Made by a program: the position numbers and the translations under genes | Origin: Archangium violaceum | GTDB lineage: Bacteria > Myxococcota > Myxococcia > Myxococcales > Myxococcaceae | Length of the DNA stretch: 64,000 nt | Assembly: GCF_016887565.1 (NCBI RefSeq) | Contig: NZ_CP069396.1 | Location: 2,197,001 to 2,261,000 of the forward strand | Direction of reading: 5' to 3' | The notes under the pieces: model-generated | Databases searched by the model: none | What the model was told of the DNA's origin: nothing | What the model saw: the letters and a program-made list of their open reading frames with translations, nothing else | Shown: one piece after another, positions 8,480-16,020 of the stretch | How positions within the stretch are numbered: position 1 is the first letter of the stretch | Layout: every line of letters begins with the position of its first letter

Positions 8480-9345
8480 GTGGAGAGCGTACGGCGAGGG
8501 ACGCCGGGCTCGCCAGCGGGCGGACGGTAGCGGGGGTAGGAGCCGAAGACCTTGAAGAACGAGGTCTGCTGCCGCATCCGCTGGAGGGCGGCGGCCACGT
8601 GGGGCTCCAGACGATGACCCTCGATGTCGGCCAGGAAGATGTACTCGCCCAGCAGCTCCTTGGCCGGGCGGGACTCGAGCCGGGTCATGTTGATGCGAGC
8701 CTCGGCGAGCACCAGCAGGGCATCGAGCAGGGAGCCCGCCCGGTTCTCGGACATGGCGAAGCACAGCGAGGTGCGATCGTTCCCGGTGGGGGCCGCGTCC
8801 TCGGCACCGAGCAGGATGAAGCGGGTCTGGTTGTTGGGGTGGTCCTGGATGTCGTGGGCGAGGATGGCCGCGGAGTGAAGCTCGATGGCACGGCGGGTCG
8901 AGATGGCGGCGGCCGGGCGCGAGTCGGCCAGTGCGTCCGTGAGGGCCGCGGCGTTGCTGAGGGCGGCGACGATGGCCACGTCGGGCAGGCAGCGCTCGAC
9001 GAAGCGGCGGCTCTGGCCGAGTGCCTGCGGATGGGCATGGAGCACCCGCACCTCGTCGAGTTGCAGGCCCGGGCGGACCGCGAGCATGTGGCGCACGGGC
9101 AGGACGAGCTCGCTGCGGACCTGAAGGGCGGTCTCCCGGATGAGCAGATCCAGCGTGGTGGTGACGGCGCCCTCCAGCGAGTTCTCCAGGGGGAGGACGC
9201 AGGAGGAGGCGGCGCCGGTCTCCACGGCGGTGACGACGGCCGGGAGACTGGCGAGCGGCAGCAGATGGGCCTCGGAGCCACCCCAGGCGAGGGCGGCCTC
9301 CTCGCTGAAGGTACCGGGCGGCCCGAGGTAGGCGATCGTCTCCAT
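8476..9345 (-). CDS. pheA: Prephenate dehydratase with ACT domain
   Basis: A 289-residue prephenate dehydratase converting prephenate to phenylpyruvate in phenylalanine synthesis. Visible motifs are GPPGTFSEEAA near the N-terminus, LPLENSLEGAV, the catalytic NNQTRF around residue 180 and a C-terminal ACT domain (NRAGSLLDALLVLAEARINM, then ESRP) for phenylalanine feedback. It has no chorismate mutase domain. ATG 9345 was chosen because the conserved YLGPPGTF starts right after it; ATG 9366 is an alternative. It sits between two flavoenzymes in a three-gene minus-strand run, which hints that phenylpyruvate could feed a specialised pathway. Confidence 0.95.
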   Translation of the reverse strand: METIAYLGPPGTFSEEAALAWGGSEAHLLPLASLPAVVTAVETGAASSCVLPLENSLEGAVTTTLDLLIRETALQVRSELVLPVRHMLAVRPGLQLDEVRVLHAHPQALGQSRRFVERCLPDVAIVAALSNAAALTDALADSRPAAAISTRRAIELHSAAILAHDIQDHPNNQTRFILLGAEDAAPTGNDRTSLCFAMSENRAGSLLDALLVLAEARINMTRLESRPAKELLGEYIFLADIEGHRLEPHVAAALQRMRQQTSFFKVFGSYPRYRPPAGEPGVPRRTLST

Positions 9346-9398
9346 GGACGCGCTTCTACACGCCATCAACGTCCGCTGTCTCTGGGGACATCGAACAG

Positions 9399-10787
9399 TC
9401 AAGCCGCCTTCTTGTACCCCCGGACCAACGGGTGGCGTGGCTCCTGCCCGCGCAGCTGCCGCAGCTCCTCGCGGACGATGCCCAGGCCACCCCCGGCCAG
9501 GGCCCGCATCCACGAGTGGCCCGTCTCCTTCGCGATGAACTGACGCATCCGGCGCTGGTCCAGGAGAAAGGGCGTCAGCAGCGTCGGGTCGTTGAAGTTC
9601 TCCGCGAAGGCGTTGGCCAGCCGCTGCTCCCCGCTGTGGTTGTCGAAGCGGCCGTCACTGCCGTACTGCGCGATGAGCAGCTCGCGCCCCGCGGCGGGGA
9701 TGGGCTCCAGCAGCAGGTTGTTGAAGGTGTAGGTGGCGTGGCCGTGGCGCCAGTAGAAGCGCTCGAAGGTGTCCGTCATCCAGTCCGCGTCGAAGGGCCG
9801 GTCCTGGTGGGCGATGATGCAGTCGACGAGGTTGCGCGCCATCTTGTTGCCGTTGTTGGCGCCCTGGCCGCCGATGGGGTCCAACGACATGGCCGTGTCC
9901 CCCAGCGGCATCACCAGCCGGCCCGAGGGCAGCCGCCCCACCGGCTTGCGAACGGTGGGCGCGAACTTTCCCACCAGCCAACCGTTGGGATCCGAGATCC
10001 GCGCGTCCTTCATCCACTCGTAATCCCAGGGCATGAGATCGCGGACCACCTTCTTGCCGATCTCCAGCACCTGCTCGGCGCTCCGGGCCTCCTGGAAGCG
10101 GTCCATCGGTCCACCGGGCCGGGCCTCGAAGAGGAGGTTCCAGCTGGCACCGGCGTCCTTGTGGAAGTAGGGCACCCAGAAGGTCTCGCCCGCGGGAGCC
10201 AGCAGGTTGAGCTTCACAGGCAACATGGGAATGCCATCGAAGCCCAGTCTGGGCCCCTCCACGCACACCATGGCCAGGTGGCGCTGGGGCTTGTCGTAGA
10301 CGCTGCGCTCGGCATCGCGCTCGAAGAGGCGGCACAGCTCGGCGCGCCCGGCGGCCACGACGGTCAGGTCGTGCGCGGCGGCGATCTCGTCCAGGCGCTG
10401 TAGGGTGACGGATTCGATCTCCACCTTGCCGCCGCGCGCCACCAGCTCGTTCATCCACTGGTGGCTCTGCAGGCGCAGGTCGATGGCGAGGAAGGGCCTG
10501 CGCAGGCGGCCGGCGAGCGTCAGCATCCGGTTGCCGAGCATCGGACAGAAGGTGATGTGGAAGCCGTCACCCCATGGTGCGTCATCGACCCAGGAGTTGA
10601 GGTCGAGCTCGTACTCGTACTGCAGCGAGAGGTCGAAGCGCGTCGCGGTCCCGGTGGGCCGGCTCTCGTTCAGCCACTGCTCGGGTGTCCTGTCCGAGTA
10701 GAGCGTCACCTGATAGCCCGCCTTCAGCAGCGCGTGCGCCGCCAGGAGACCCGCCTGCCCGGAGCCGATGATGGCAATGTTTCGCAT
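9399..10787 (-). CDS. Styrene/indole monooxygenase-like FAD enzyme (StyA type)
   Basis: A 462-residue single-chain flavoprotein resembling StyA/indole monooxygenase. It has the FAD Rossmann motif IIGSGQAGLLAAHALL at the N-terminus and the second FAD motif GDTAMSLDPIGGQGANNG around residue 300. StyA enzymes epoxidise styrene or indole using FADH2 delivered by a separate reductase; I see no StyB-like reductase in the window. A strong AGGAGGGG site precedes ATG 10787. The next gene, pheA, follows after 53 bases on the same strand. A divergent SznF-like/Rieske operon lies on the other side of a long spacer. The real substrate is unknown. Confidence 0.87.
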   Translation of the reverse strand: MRNIAIIGSGQAGLLAAHALLKAGYQVTLYSDRTPEQWLNESRPTGTATRFDLSLQYEYELDLNSWVDDAPWGDGFHITFCPMLGNRMLTLAGRLRRPFLAIDLRLQSHQWMNELVARGGKVEIESVTLQRLDEIAAAHDLTVVAAGRAELCRLFERDAERSVYDKPQRHLAMVCVEGPRLGFDGIPMLPVKLNLLAPAGETFWVPYFHKDAGASWNLLFEARPGGPMDRFQEARSAEQVLEIGKKVVRDLMPWDYEWMKDARISDPNGWLVGKFAPTVRKPVGRLPSGRLVMPLGDTAMSLDPIGGQGANNGNKMARNLVDCIIAHQDRPFDADWMTDTFERFYWRHGHATYTFNNLLLEPIPAAGRELLIAQYGSDGRFDNHSGEQRLANAFAENFNDPTLLTPFLLDQRRMRQFIAKETGHSWMRALAGGGLGIVREELRQLRGQEPRHPLVRGYKKAA

Positions 10788-11353
10788 GATTCCCCTCCTG
10801 CCTGGTGGATGCTTCACCCGATGCGCTGCAACGGTTGTGCCCGTTTCCTCGGAACTGGGAGCGGCCCTCGATGACGCTCCGCGTGAGAGCCAATTCCTGG
10901 CACGAATGGTCTCAATGAGCCGTCTGGAACGGTAAAAACGGATTTTAGAGTAAAATTCGGTAGAGCTGAAGAGCCCGTCCGCGACCGGAGACGTGACTCG
11001 GAGCCTTTTGTTCACCGGGAGTGCTGGTGCCGGCGCGTTTCATCTTTGACCCATGGGGCGATGGCGACTCGGCGAGCGCTCGCTCGGCTGCTCGTCTGTC
11101 CCAGGTCTTCAACCGGCGGGAGCCGTCCCCCTCTGGGGGGGAGAATGACCCAGGGTTCCGGTACAGGGCGCTGCTCATGCATTCCCCTTGGTGGAAGCCG
11201 AGCCCAGAGTGCCGCCAGTCTCGTGGTGGCGCTGTGACCGCATTCACTCCCGGGACATGAGTGCCTTCACAGGAGGAGCCCCTCGTGGGAGTGGTCATCC
11301 CACGGGGCTTCGCGGTACTGTCCTGTTTTTCCCAGTCCGGCAGAATCGAACTC
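10788..11353. other. 566-base divergent spacer with an A+T-rich promoter-like patch
   Basis: No convincing gene; the open frames here have poor codon bias. Around 10933-10965 the composition drops sharply to A+T-rich, unlike the flanks, with TAAAAT hexamers on both strands that could be -10 elements for the divergent StyA-like and SznF-like genes. No good -35 match was found. An AGGAGGAG ribosome-site-like stretch at 11271-11278 is followed by GTG 11285, an alternative start of the SznF-like gene. Confidence 0.35.
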
Positions 11354-12721
11354 ATGGACACCTCCTCGTTGCTGAAGTCCGGTGCCCTCCTTCCGCTGTG
11401 GCAGTCCCTGCAGAACGCCCTGGCCTACCAGCCGGGCCAGGGCTGGCAGATGGAGAGTCCCTATCGCCGTCCCACGGATCTCTCCCAACTGCCGGTGGAG
11501 GCGCTGGACGAGCCGTTGCGCAAGGACGCCCTCTGCTCGCGCCGCTCGCTGGTGCTCAACCGGCTGCTCTTCAACGCCTACGAGCAGAACCACCTCTACC
11601 TGCCGCCCTCGCGCTTCAGCGAGGAGGAGACGCGCGCCTTCCAGGGCTACTACGCCCCGGACTTCGTGGCGGCCAACGCCCTGGTGCGCCCCGTGCTGGA
11701 GCGCACCTGCTTCCAGTGGCTCTCGGAGGAGATCTCCGTCGACGGGCCGTGGACGCTCGAGCACCTGGAGGAGTACTCCCAGAAGCTGCTGACGGACTTC
11801 GAGGCCACCCCCAGCGAGCTGTGCCGGCGCATCGAGCAGGCGGCCTGCCCGGACAAGGCCGCGCGCCTCTTCCTCCTCCAGGTGGCCCCCGACTTCCTCT
11901 CCGAGGCCTCGCAGATGGCTCGCGCGCTGCCCGGCAACTTCGGGCCCGTGCACTCGGAGCTGATGAAGATCTTCATCGACGAGTTCGGCTACGGGGTGCA
12001 TTCGGCCAAGCACTCCACCCTCTTCGAGGAGACGATGGCCTCGGTGGGGCTCAGCCCGCGGGTGCACACGCACTACTACTGGTACCTGCCCACCTCGCTG
12101 TTGATGACGAGCTACTTCCACTGGATCACCGCCAGCAAGCCGCGGTGGTTCGAGTACGTGGGCGCGCTCTACTGGATCGAAGCCGTGGTGCCGCACGCCA
12201 ACCGGCAGTTCAGCAAGCTGCTGCGCAAGACGTTCGGCAAGGACGTCAACACGAAGTACTTCGACGAGCACGTGGGCATCGACCTGCACCACCGGCGCAT
12301 GGCCTTCGACAAGCTCATCCGGCCGATGGTGGCGCAGTTCGGCAACGACGTCATCCCGGCCATGGTGCGCGGCATCGAGGCGAGCCGGCTGCTGGGCGAC
12401 CTGAACGAGCGGGACTTCTTCGCGCAGATGGACTTCTGCGAGGCGCTGCACGCCGGCCAGGTCTCGGCCCCCTACGATGCGGCGCGGGCGCGCGAGCTGC
12501 CGGCGGGGCACTTCATCGAGCCGCAGGTGTACGACACGCCGCAGGTGCTGGGCGTGGTGCGCGGCCAGGTGGAGGTGGACGCGGGCTACTTGTCTCCGCG
12601 CGTGCTCGGGCCGGGCGAGTCGGTGGCCGTGCCCGCCGGCCGCATGGTGGGCGCGCGCGTGGTGGGCGAGGGCGCGCTCGTCTCCTTCGGTCCCCAGTCC
12701 GCCGGGGCCGCGCGGGGATGA
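11354..12721 (+). CDS. SznF-like heme-oxygenase-fold diiron oxygenase with degenerate cupin
   Basis: A 455-residue HDO-superfamily enzyme. The core closely follows SznF, the streptozotocin N-oxygenase: DFLSEAS at 180-186, IDEFGYGVHSAKHSTLFE at 208-225 and HVGIDLHH at 306-313. Candidate iron ligands E184, E210, H220, H306, D310 and H313 align at a constant offset of five with the SznF ligands as I recall them (E189, E215, H225, H311, D315, H318). Residues ~385-450 form a cupin-like domain as in SznF, but contain only one His (H386) outside the metal motifs, so the second iron site that catalyses N-nitrosation appears lost. Predicted role: N-hydroxylation or related O2 chemistry on an amine or guanidine. 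The frame extends to GTG 11285 with a strong ribosome site; ATG 11354 matches coding bias better. The Rieske gene follows in ATGA overlap. Confidence 0.85.
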   Translation: MDTSSLLKSGALLPLWQSLQNALAYQPGQGWQMESPYRRPTDLSQLPVEALDEPLRKDALCSRRSLVLNRLLFNAYEQNHLYLPPSRFSEEETRAFQGYYAPDFVAANALVRPVLERTCFQWLSEEISVDGPWTLEHLEEYSQKLLTDFEATPSELCRRIEQAACPDKAARLFLLQVAPDFLSEASQMARALPGNFGPVHSELMKIFIDEFGYGVHSAKHSTLFEETMASVGLSPRVHTHYYWYLPTSLLMTSYFHWITASKPRWFEYVGALYWIEAVVPHANRQFSKLLRKTFGKDVNTKYFDEHVGIDLHHRRMAFDKLIRPMVAQFGNDVIPAMVRGIEASRLLGDLNERDFFAQMDFCEALHAGQVSAPYDAARARELPAGHFIEPQVYDTPQVLGVVRGQVEVDAGYLSPRVLGPGESVAVPAGRMVGARVVGEGALVSFGPQSAGAARG

Positions 12722-12993
12722 TCGTCCAGTTCGAGGCGCGGCACTGGGAGCGGGTGCGGGTGGGCGGCGAGCACTACCTGTGCCTGAAGCAGGGCGAGGG
12801 GCTGGTGGTCATCCAGGAGCGCTGCCGGCACCGCGGCGGTCCACTCGGCCTGGGCACCTGGGACGAGAAGACCCAGTGCATCGTCTGCCCCTGGCACGAG
12901 ATGGTGAACTCGCCCCGCGAGCTGGGGCGCCGCAAGGTGCCCTCGGTGCGCGTGGGCAACGTGATGACCATTCTCGTTCCCGACCCGGCCTGA
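12718..12993 (+). CDS. Rieske [2Fe-2S] ferredoxin
   Basis: A 91-residue Rieske protein with both cluster motifs: CRHRGG (C-x-H) and CPWH (C-x2-H), separated by 17 residues. It is the size of the soluble Rieske ferredoxins that pass electrons to oxygenases, without a membrane anchor. Its ATG overlaps the TGA of the SznF-like gene (ATGA), so the two are made together. It is the obvious candidate electron donor for that diiron site (inference). SznF itself is not known to have a dedicated ferredoxin. Confidence 0.92.
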   Translation: MIVQFEARHWERVRVGGEHYLCLKQGEGLVVIQERCRHRGGPLGLGTWDEKTQCIVCPWHEMVNSPRELGRRKVPSVRVGNVMTILVPDPA

Positions 12994-12996
12994 GCG

Positions 12997-13905
12997 TCAG
13001 CGCCGGTCGCGCGGCGAGGGCAGGAGCGCGAACTCCTTCGTCAGCCGCGCCGTGGTCAGCGCGGTGAGCTTCACGGAGTCCAGCTCCGGGATGAACTCGG
13101 AGACGTCCATGCCCACCAGCTCGTAGCGCTCGGCGAGCGCGCGCAGCAGCACCAGCACCTCGCGCAGGGTAGGGCCGCCGGGGTAGGGGGCCTCCACCGC
13201 GGGCACCTCGTGGGGCGCCAGGCCGTCCAGGTCCACCGAGAAGAAGACGCGCCGCACCTTCCCGAGCTGCGACTTCAGCTTGGAGATGACCTCCGGCAGC
13301 CCGAGCTCACAGAACTCCAGGGCGTGGATGATGCCGGGCTTCCAGCGCCACAGCCCCTTGCGCTCGGTCGCGTTCACCTGCCGCAGCCCCAGCAGGCTGG
13401 TGCGCTCCGGGCTCACGTGGGGCAGCAGCCAGGCGTGGTGAAGGATGGAGCCGAAGTAGAGCCGCTCCTCCTGGGCGCAGTCCGGGTGGGCATCCAGGTA
13501 GACGATGCCGCAGTCCTCGAAGGCCGCGCTCACCGCGGAGAAGGCCGCGTATTTGATGAGGTGGTCCCCTCCGAGGCACACCGCGCGCTGGCCGCGCTGG
13601 AACAGCTCCAGGAAGCGCGCGCGCACCCGGGCCACCTGCTCCTCCGCCGACAGCCCGCTCAGCGGGAGGTTGCCCGCGTCGTAGAGGGAGGCGCCGTCGG
13701 CGAGCTGCTCGGTGAGCGAGGGAGACTCGTTGTCGGCCTCGCGCACGAAGTCCCCGCTGAAGAGGTGACGCCGCTCACCGGCCTCGGCGGCCTTGCCGCG
13801 AGCGCTCTCGGAGAAGCCGGCGCCCTGGGTGTTGGCGCCGAAGAGGACGGCGCTGGCCTTGCGCTCGACGGCGCAGGTGGCGAACTGGAGAAGGGGGCTG
13901 CTCAT
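12997..13905 (-). CDS. Arginase/agmatinase-family ureohydrolase
   Basis: A 302-residue ureohydrolase. All six binuclear Mn ligands of the family are in place: His in GGDHLIKYA, Asp/His/Asp in DAHPDC and both Asp in SVDLDGLAP; the family's final DP is AP here. Such enzymes hydrolyse guanidino groups (arginine, agmatine) or formimino compounds. It converges on the Rieske gene with a 3-base gap. Together with the SznF-like N-oxygenase this recalls DcsB, which hydrolyses N-hydroxyarginine in cycloserine synthesis, but a plain agmatinase or formimidoylglutamase is possible. Substrate undetermined. Confidence 0.85.
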   Translation of the reverse strand: MSSPLLQFATCAVERKASAVLFGANTQGAGFSESARGKAAEAGERRHLFSGDFVREADNESPSLTEQLADGASLYDAGNLPLSGLSAEEQVARVRARFLELFQRGQRAVCLGGDHLIKYAAFSAVSAAFEDCGIVYLDAHPDCAQEERLYFGSILHHAWLLPHVSPERTSLLGLRQVNATERKGLWRWKPGIIHALEFCELGLPEVISKLKSQLGKVRRVFFSVDLDGLAPHEVPAVEAPYPGGPTLREVLVLLRALAERYELVGMDVSEFIPELDSVKLTALTTARLTKEFALLPSPRDRR

Positions 13906-13972
13906 GGTGGAGAAGGCGGGGATCCTCCTCCATCGGCGCTGGGAACGGAAGACCCGGGGCCCCCGGGGGCGC

Positions 13973-15007
13973 TCAGGCCGCGCGTGGCTGGGAGCTCCCC
14001 TGGCGCGGTGCCACCGTGGCCAGCGCGGGGATGGCCTTGGGCGCCACCCAGCTGCGCACCACCGACGAGGGGCCGAGGAAGTAGGTGTCGCAGTGGTGCG
14101 CCGAGCCGTAGCCCGAGGCCTCCGTCAGCAGCACGTGCAGCCGTTGCAGGTTGGCCAGCGGGATGCGCGGAAAGAGGTGATGGGCGAGGTGATAGTTGTC
14201 GTGGTGCGGATGCAGGAAGTGGGAGAGCCAGTTGCCCGGCAGGTTGCGCGTGTAGCCGATGATGGAGCCCGGCTCGAGCCCGATGTGGTCCGACACCTCG
14301 GCGAACACCTTGATGGCGTGGTACGTGGTGGCGCGCGCCAGCATCCACAGCCCCGCGAAGGACAGCGCCGCCTTCGGGCCCGCCACCCCCGCCAGCAGCG
14401 CGAGCGCCACCAGCCACCACGCCAGCACCTTCCACCGCTGCGCGGGCTTCATGCGGTCCATCACGCCGATCAGCGACTTGCGGAACATCGTCCCGTCCAG
14501 CAGGAAGCTCCGGTAGACGGCCCAGGGCGCGCGCGGGAGCTGGCCATCCGCGCCCCTCGGCAACGACAGGAAGTCCGGATCCTTCTCGGGCACGCCCAGG
14601 TAGGCGTGGTGCCGCAGGTGCTCGATGCGGTACAGCTCGAAGTCCTCGAACATCGGCAGCGAGCACAGCACCGTGCCCACCCGGCGGTTCGCCTCGCGGC
14701 CCTCCAACATGTTGCCGTGGGAGGCGTCGTGGAGGCTGTTGCCCAGCGCGCGCTGCCGCGAGCCCACCACCACCAGCGCCAGGGGCAGCCACAGCGGCGA
14801 CACGTAGAAGCACAGCGCCCAGGCGGCGAGGATGAGTCCCCACGTCCCCAGCACCTGCGGCCACACCACGCCCGGACGGGGCCGGTGCAGCTCCTCGAAG
14901 AGCTTCGCCCGCTCGCCCTCCACCAAGAAGGCCCGGAAATGGCGGATGTCCGCCACGCCCAACCGCGCCGGAGCCTTCTCCTTGTCCTCGTTCTCGACGC
15001 CCCTCAT
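13973..15007 (-). CDS. Membrane fatty acid desaturase
   Basis: A 344-residue di-iron membrane desaturase with the three His boxes: HDASHGN, HLRHHAY and HLAHH (in DNYHLAHHLFP). Hydrophobic segments at about 50-90 and 195-235 flank the first and third boxes. It introduces a double bond into an acyl chain or related lipid; regioselectivity cannot be read. ATG 15007 follows a GGAAGAG site. It could act on membrane lipids or belong to the neighbouring oxidoreductase locus; a 67-base gap separates it from the ureohydrolase on the same strand. Confidence 0.9.
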   Translation of the reverse strand: MRGVENEDKEKAPARLGVADIRHFRAFLVEGERAKLFEELHRPRPGVVWPQVLGTWGLILAAWALCFYVSPLWLPLALVVVGSRQRALGNSLHDASHGNMLEGREANRRVGTVLCSLPMFEDFELYRIEHLRHHAYLGVPEKDPDFLSLPRGADGQLPRAPWAVYRSFLLDGTMFRKSLIGVMDRMKPAQRWKVLAWWLVALALLAGVAGPKAALSFAGLWMLARATTYHAIKVFAEVSDHIGLEPGSIIGYTRNLPGNWLSHFLHPHHDNYHLAHHLFPRIPLANLQRLHVLLTEASGYGSAHHCDTYFLGPSSVVRSWVAPKAIPALATVAPRQGSSQPRAA

Positions 15008-15155
15008 CTCTTCCAGAATTCCCTTTTTCCTTTTCTTTCAGCAATGAAAGATTTCTACCACCTTCTTGCCAGGTAGGTTCCTCCGCCCGGAGGGCTTGAC
15101 GTGTCCCGTCGTTCCTGCGAAGGGCCCCGTCCCTTTCGCCTTTTTGGGAGGACCC

Positions 15156-15869
15156 GTGGACCTCAAAGTTTCCGACGAGATGGCCCAGCGCTACCCGGAC
15201 CTGCGCATCAGCTTCCTGACGGTGCGGGGCATGGACAACACCGGGGAGAGCGAAGCCCTGGGCAACGAGCTGCGCGAGGCGGAGCAGCGCTTCCGTGGCC
15301 AGTTCGCGGATCAGCCCGCGCTCGAGGCGGACCGGCGCATCCTCGCGTGGCGCGAGGCCTACCAGAGCTTTGGCGTCAACCCGAAGAAGTTCCGCCCCAG
15401 CGCCGAGGCGCTGCTGCGCCGCGTGGTGAAGGGGGACCCTGTCCCGTGGATCAGCAAGGCGGTGAACGCCTACCTGCTGGCGGAGCTCTTCTACCTGCTG
15501 CCGGTGGGCGGCTACGACGTGACGGGCGTGAAGGGTGATGTGCACCTGCGCCTGTCCAAGGGAGGCGAGTCCTTCACCGCCATCGGCTCCGACAAGCCCG
15601 AGCAGACGGACGCGGGCGAGGTGGTGTACGCGGATGACGAGAAGGTGCTCACCCGCCGCTGGAACTTCCGCGACTGCGATCAGGCCAAGGTGACCACCGG
15701 CTCCAAGGACATCGCCCTGTTCGTCGAGGCCACCTCGGCGGCCATCCAGACCGAGGAGCTCACCGGCCTGGCCGAGCTCATCGCCCGGAAGATCCAGCAG
15801 TACTGCGGCGGCACCACGACCACGGGGCTGCTGGACGTGAAGACACAGCGCGCCATCCACGTCCTCTGA
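15156..15869 (+). CDS. B3/B4 tRNA-binding domain protein
   Basis: A 237-residue protein matching the B3/B4 domain found in the phenylalanyl-tRNA synthetase beta chain and in free-standing proteins. Key runs are YQSFGVNPKKFRPSAEALLRR and VNAYLLAELFYLLPVGGYDV. Stand-alone versions are thought to edit or bind aminoacyl-tRNA. I chose GTG 15156 because GGGAGG lies four bases before it and homology begins there; the frame is open to 15066. It is divergent from the desaturase. Confidence 0.88.
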   Translation: MDLKVSDEMAQRYPDLRISFLTVRGMDNTGESEALGNELREAEQRFRGQFADQPALEADRRILAWREAYQSFGVNPKKFRPSAEALLRRVVKGDPVPWISKAVNAYLLAELFYLLPVGGYDVTGVKGDVHLRLSKGGESFTAIGSDKPEQTDAGEVVYADDEKVLTRRWNFRDCDQAKVTTGSKDIALFVEATSAAIQTEELTGLAELIARKIQQYCGGTTTTGLLDVKTQRAIHVL

Positions 15870-16020
15870 GTCCTTTCCAACGCCAGGTCGCCATTGCCTG
15901 TCGGGCCATGGACGGCCGTGATGCGAGGACTGGCGGGACAATGACAATCACTTGTCCCGGCTCGTACCTGGAGATGATTTCCTTGTAGGTTGAAGACATC
16001 ACCGATTGGGGGATGTCTTC

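Noticed and set aside
10945-11361. Open frames in the spacer between the StyA-like and SznF-like genes
   Set aside because: Poor codon bias, no ribosome sites and no domain; the region is better explained as a divergent promoter.
11188-12993. A single long gene covering the SznF-like and Rieske regions in the Rieske frame
   Set aside because: The upstream part of that frame is an out-of-frame shadow of the SznF-like gene; only its last 91 codons are the Rieske protein.
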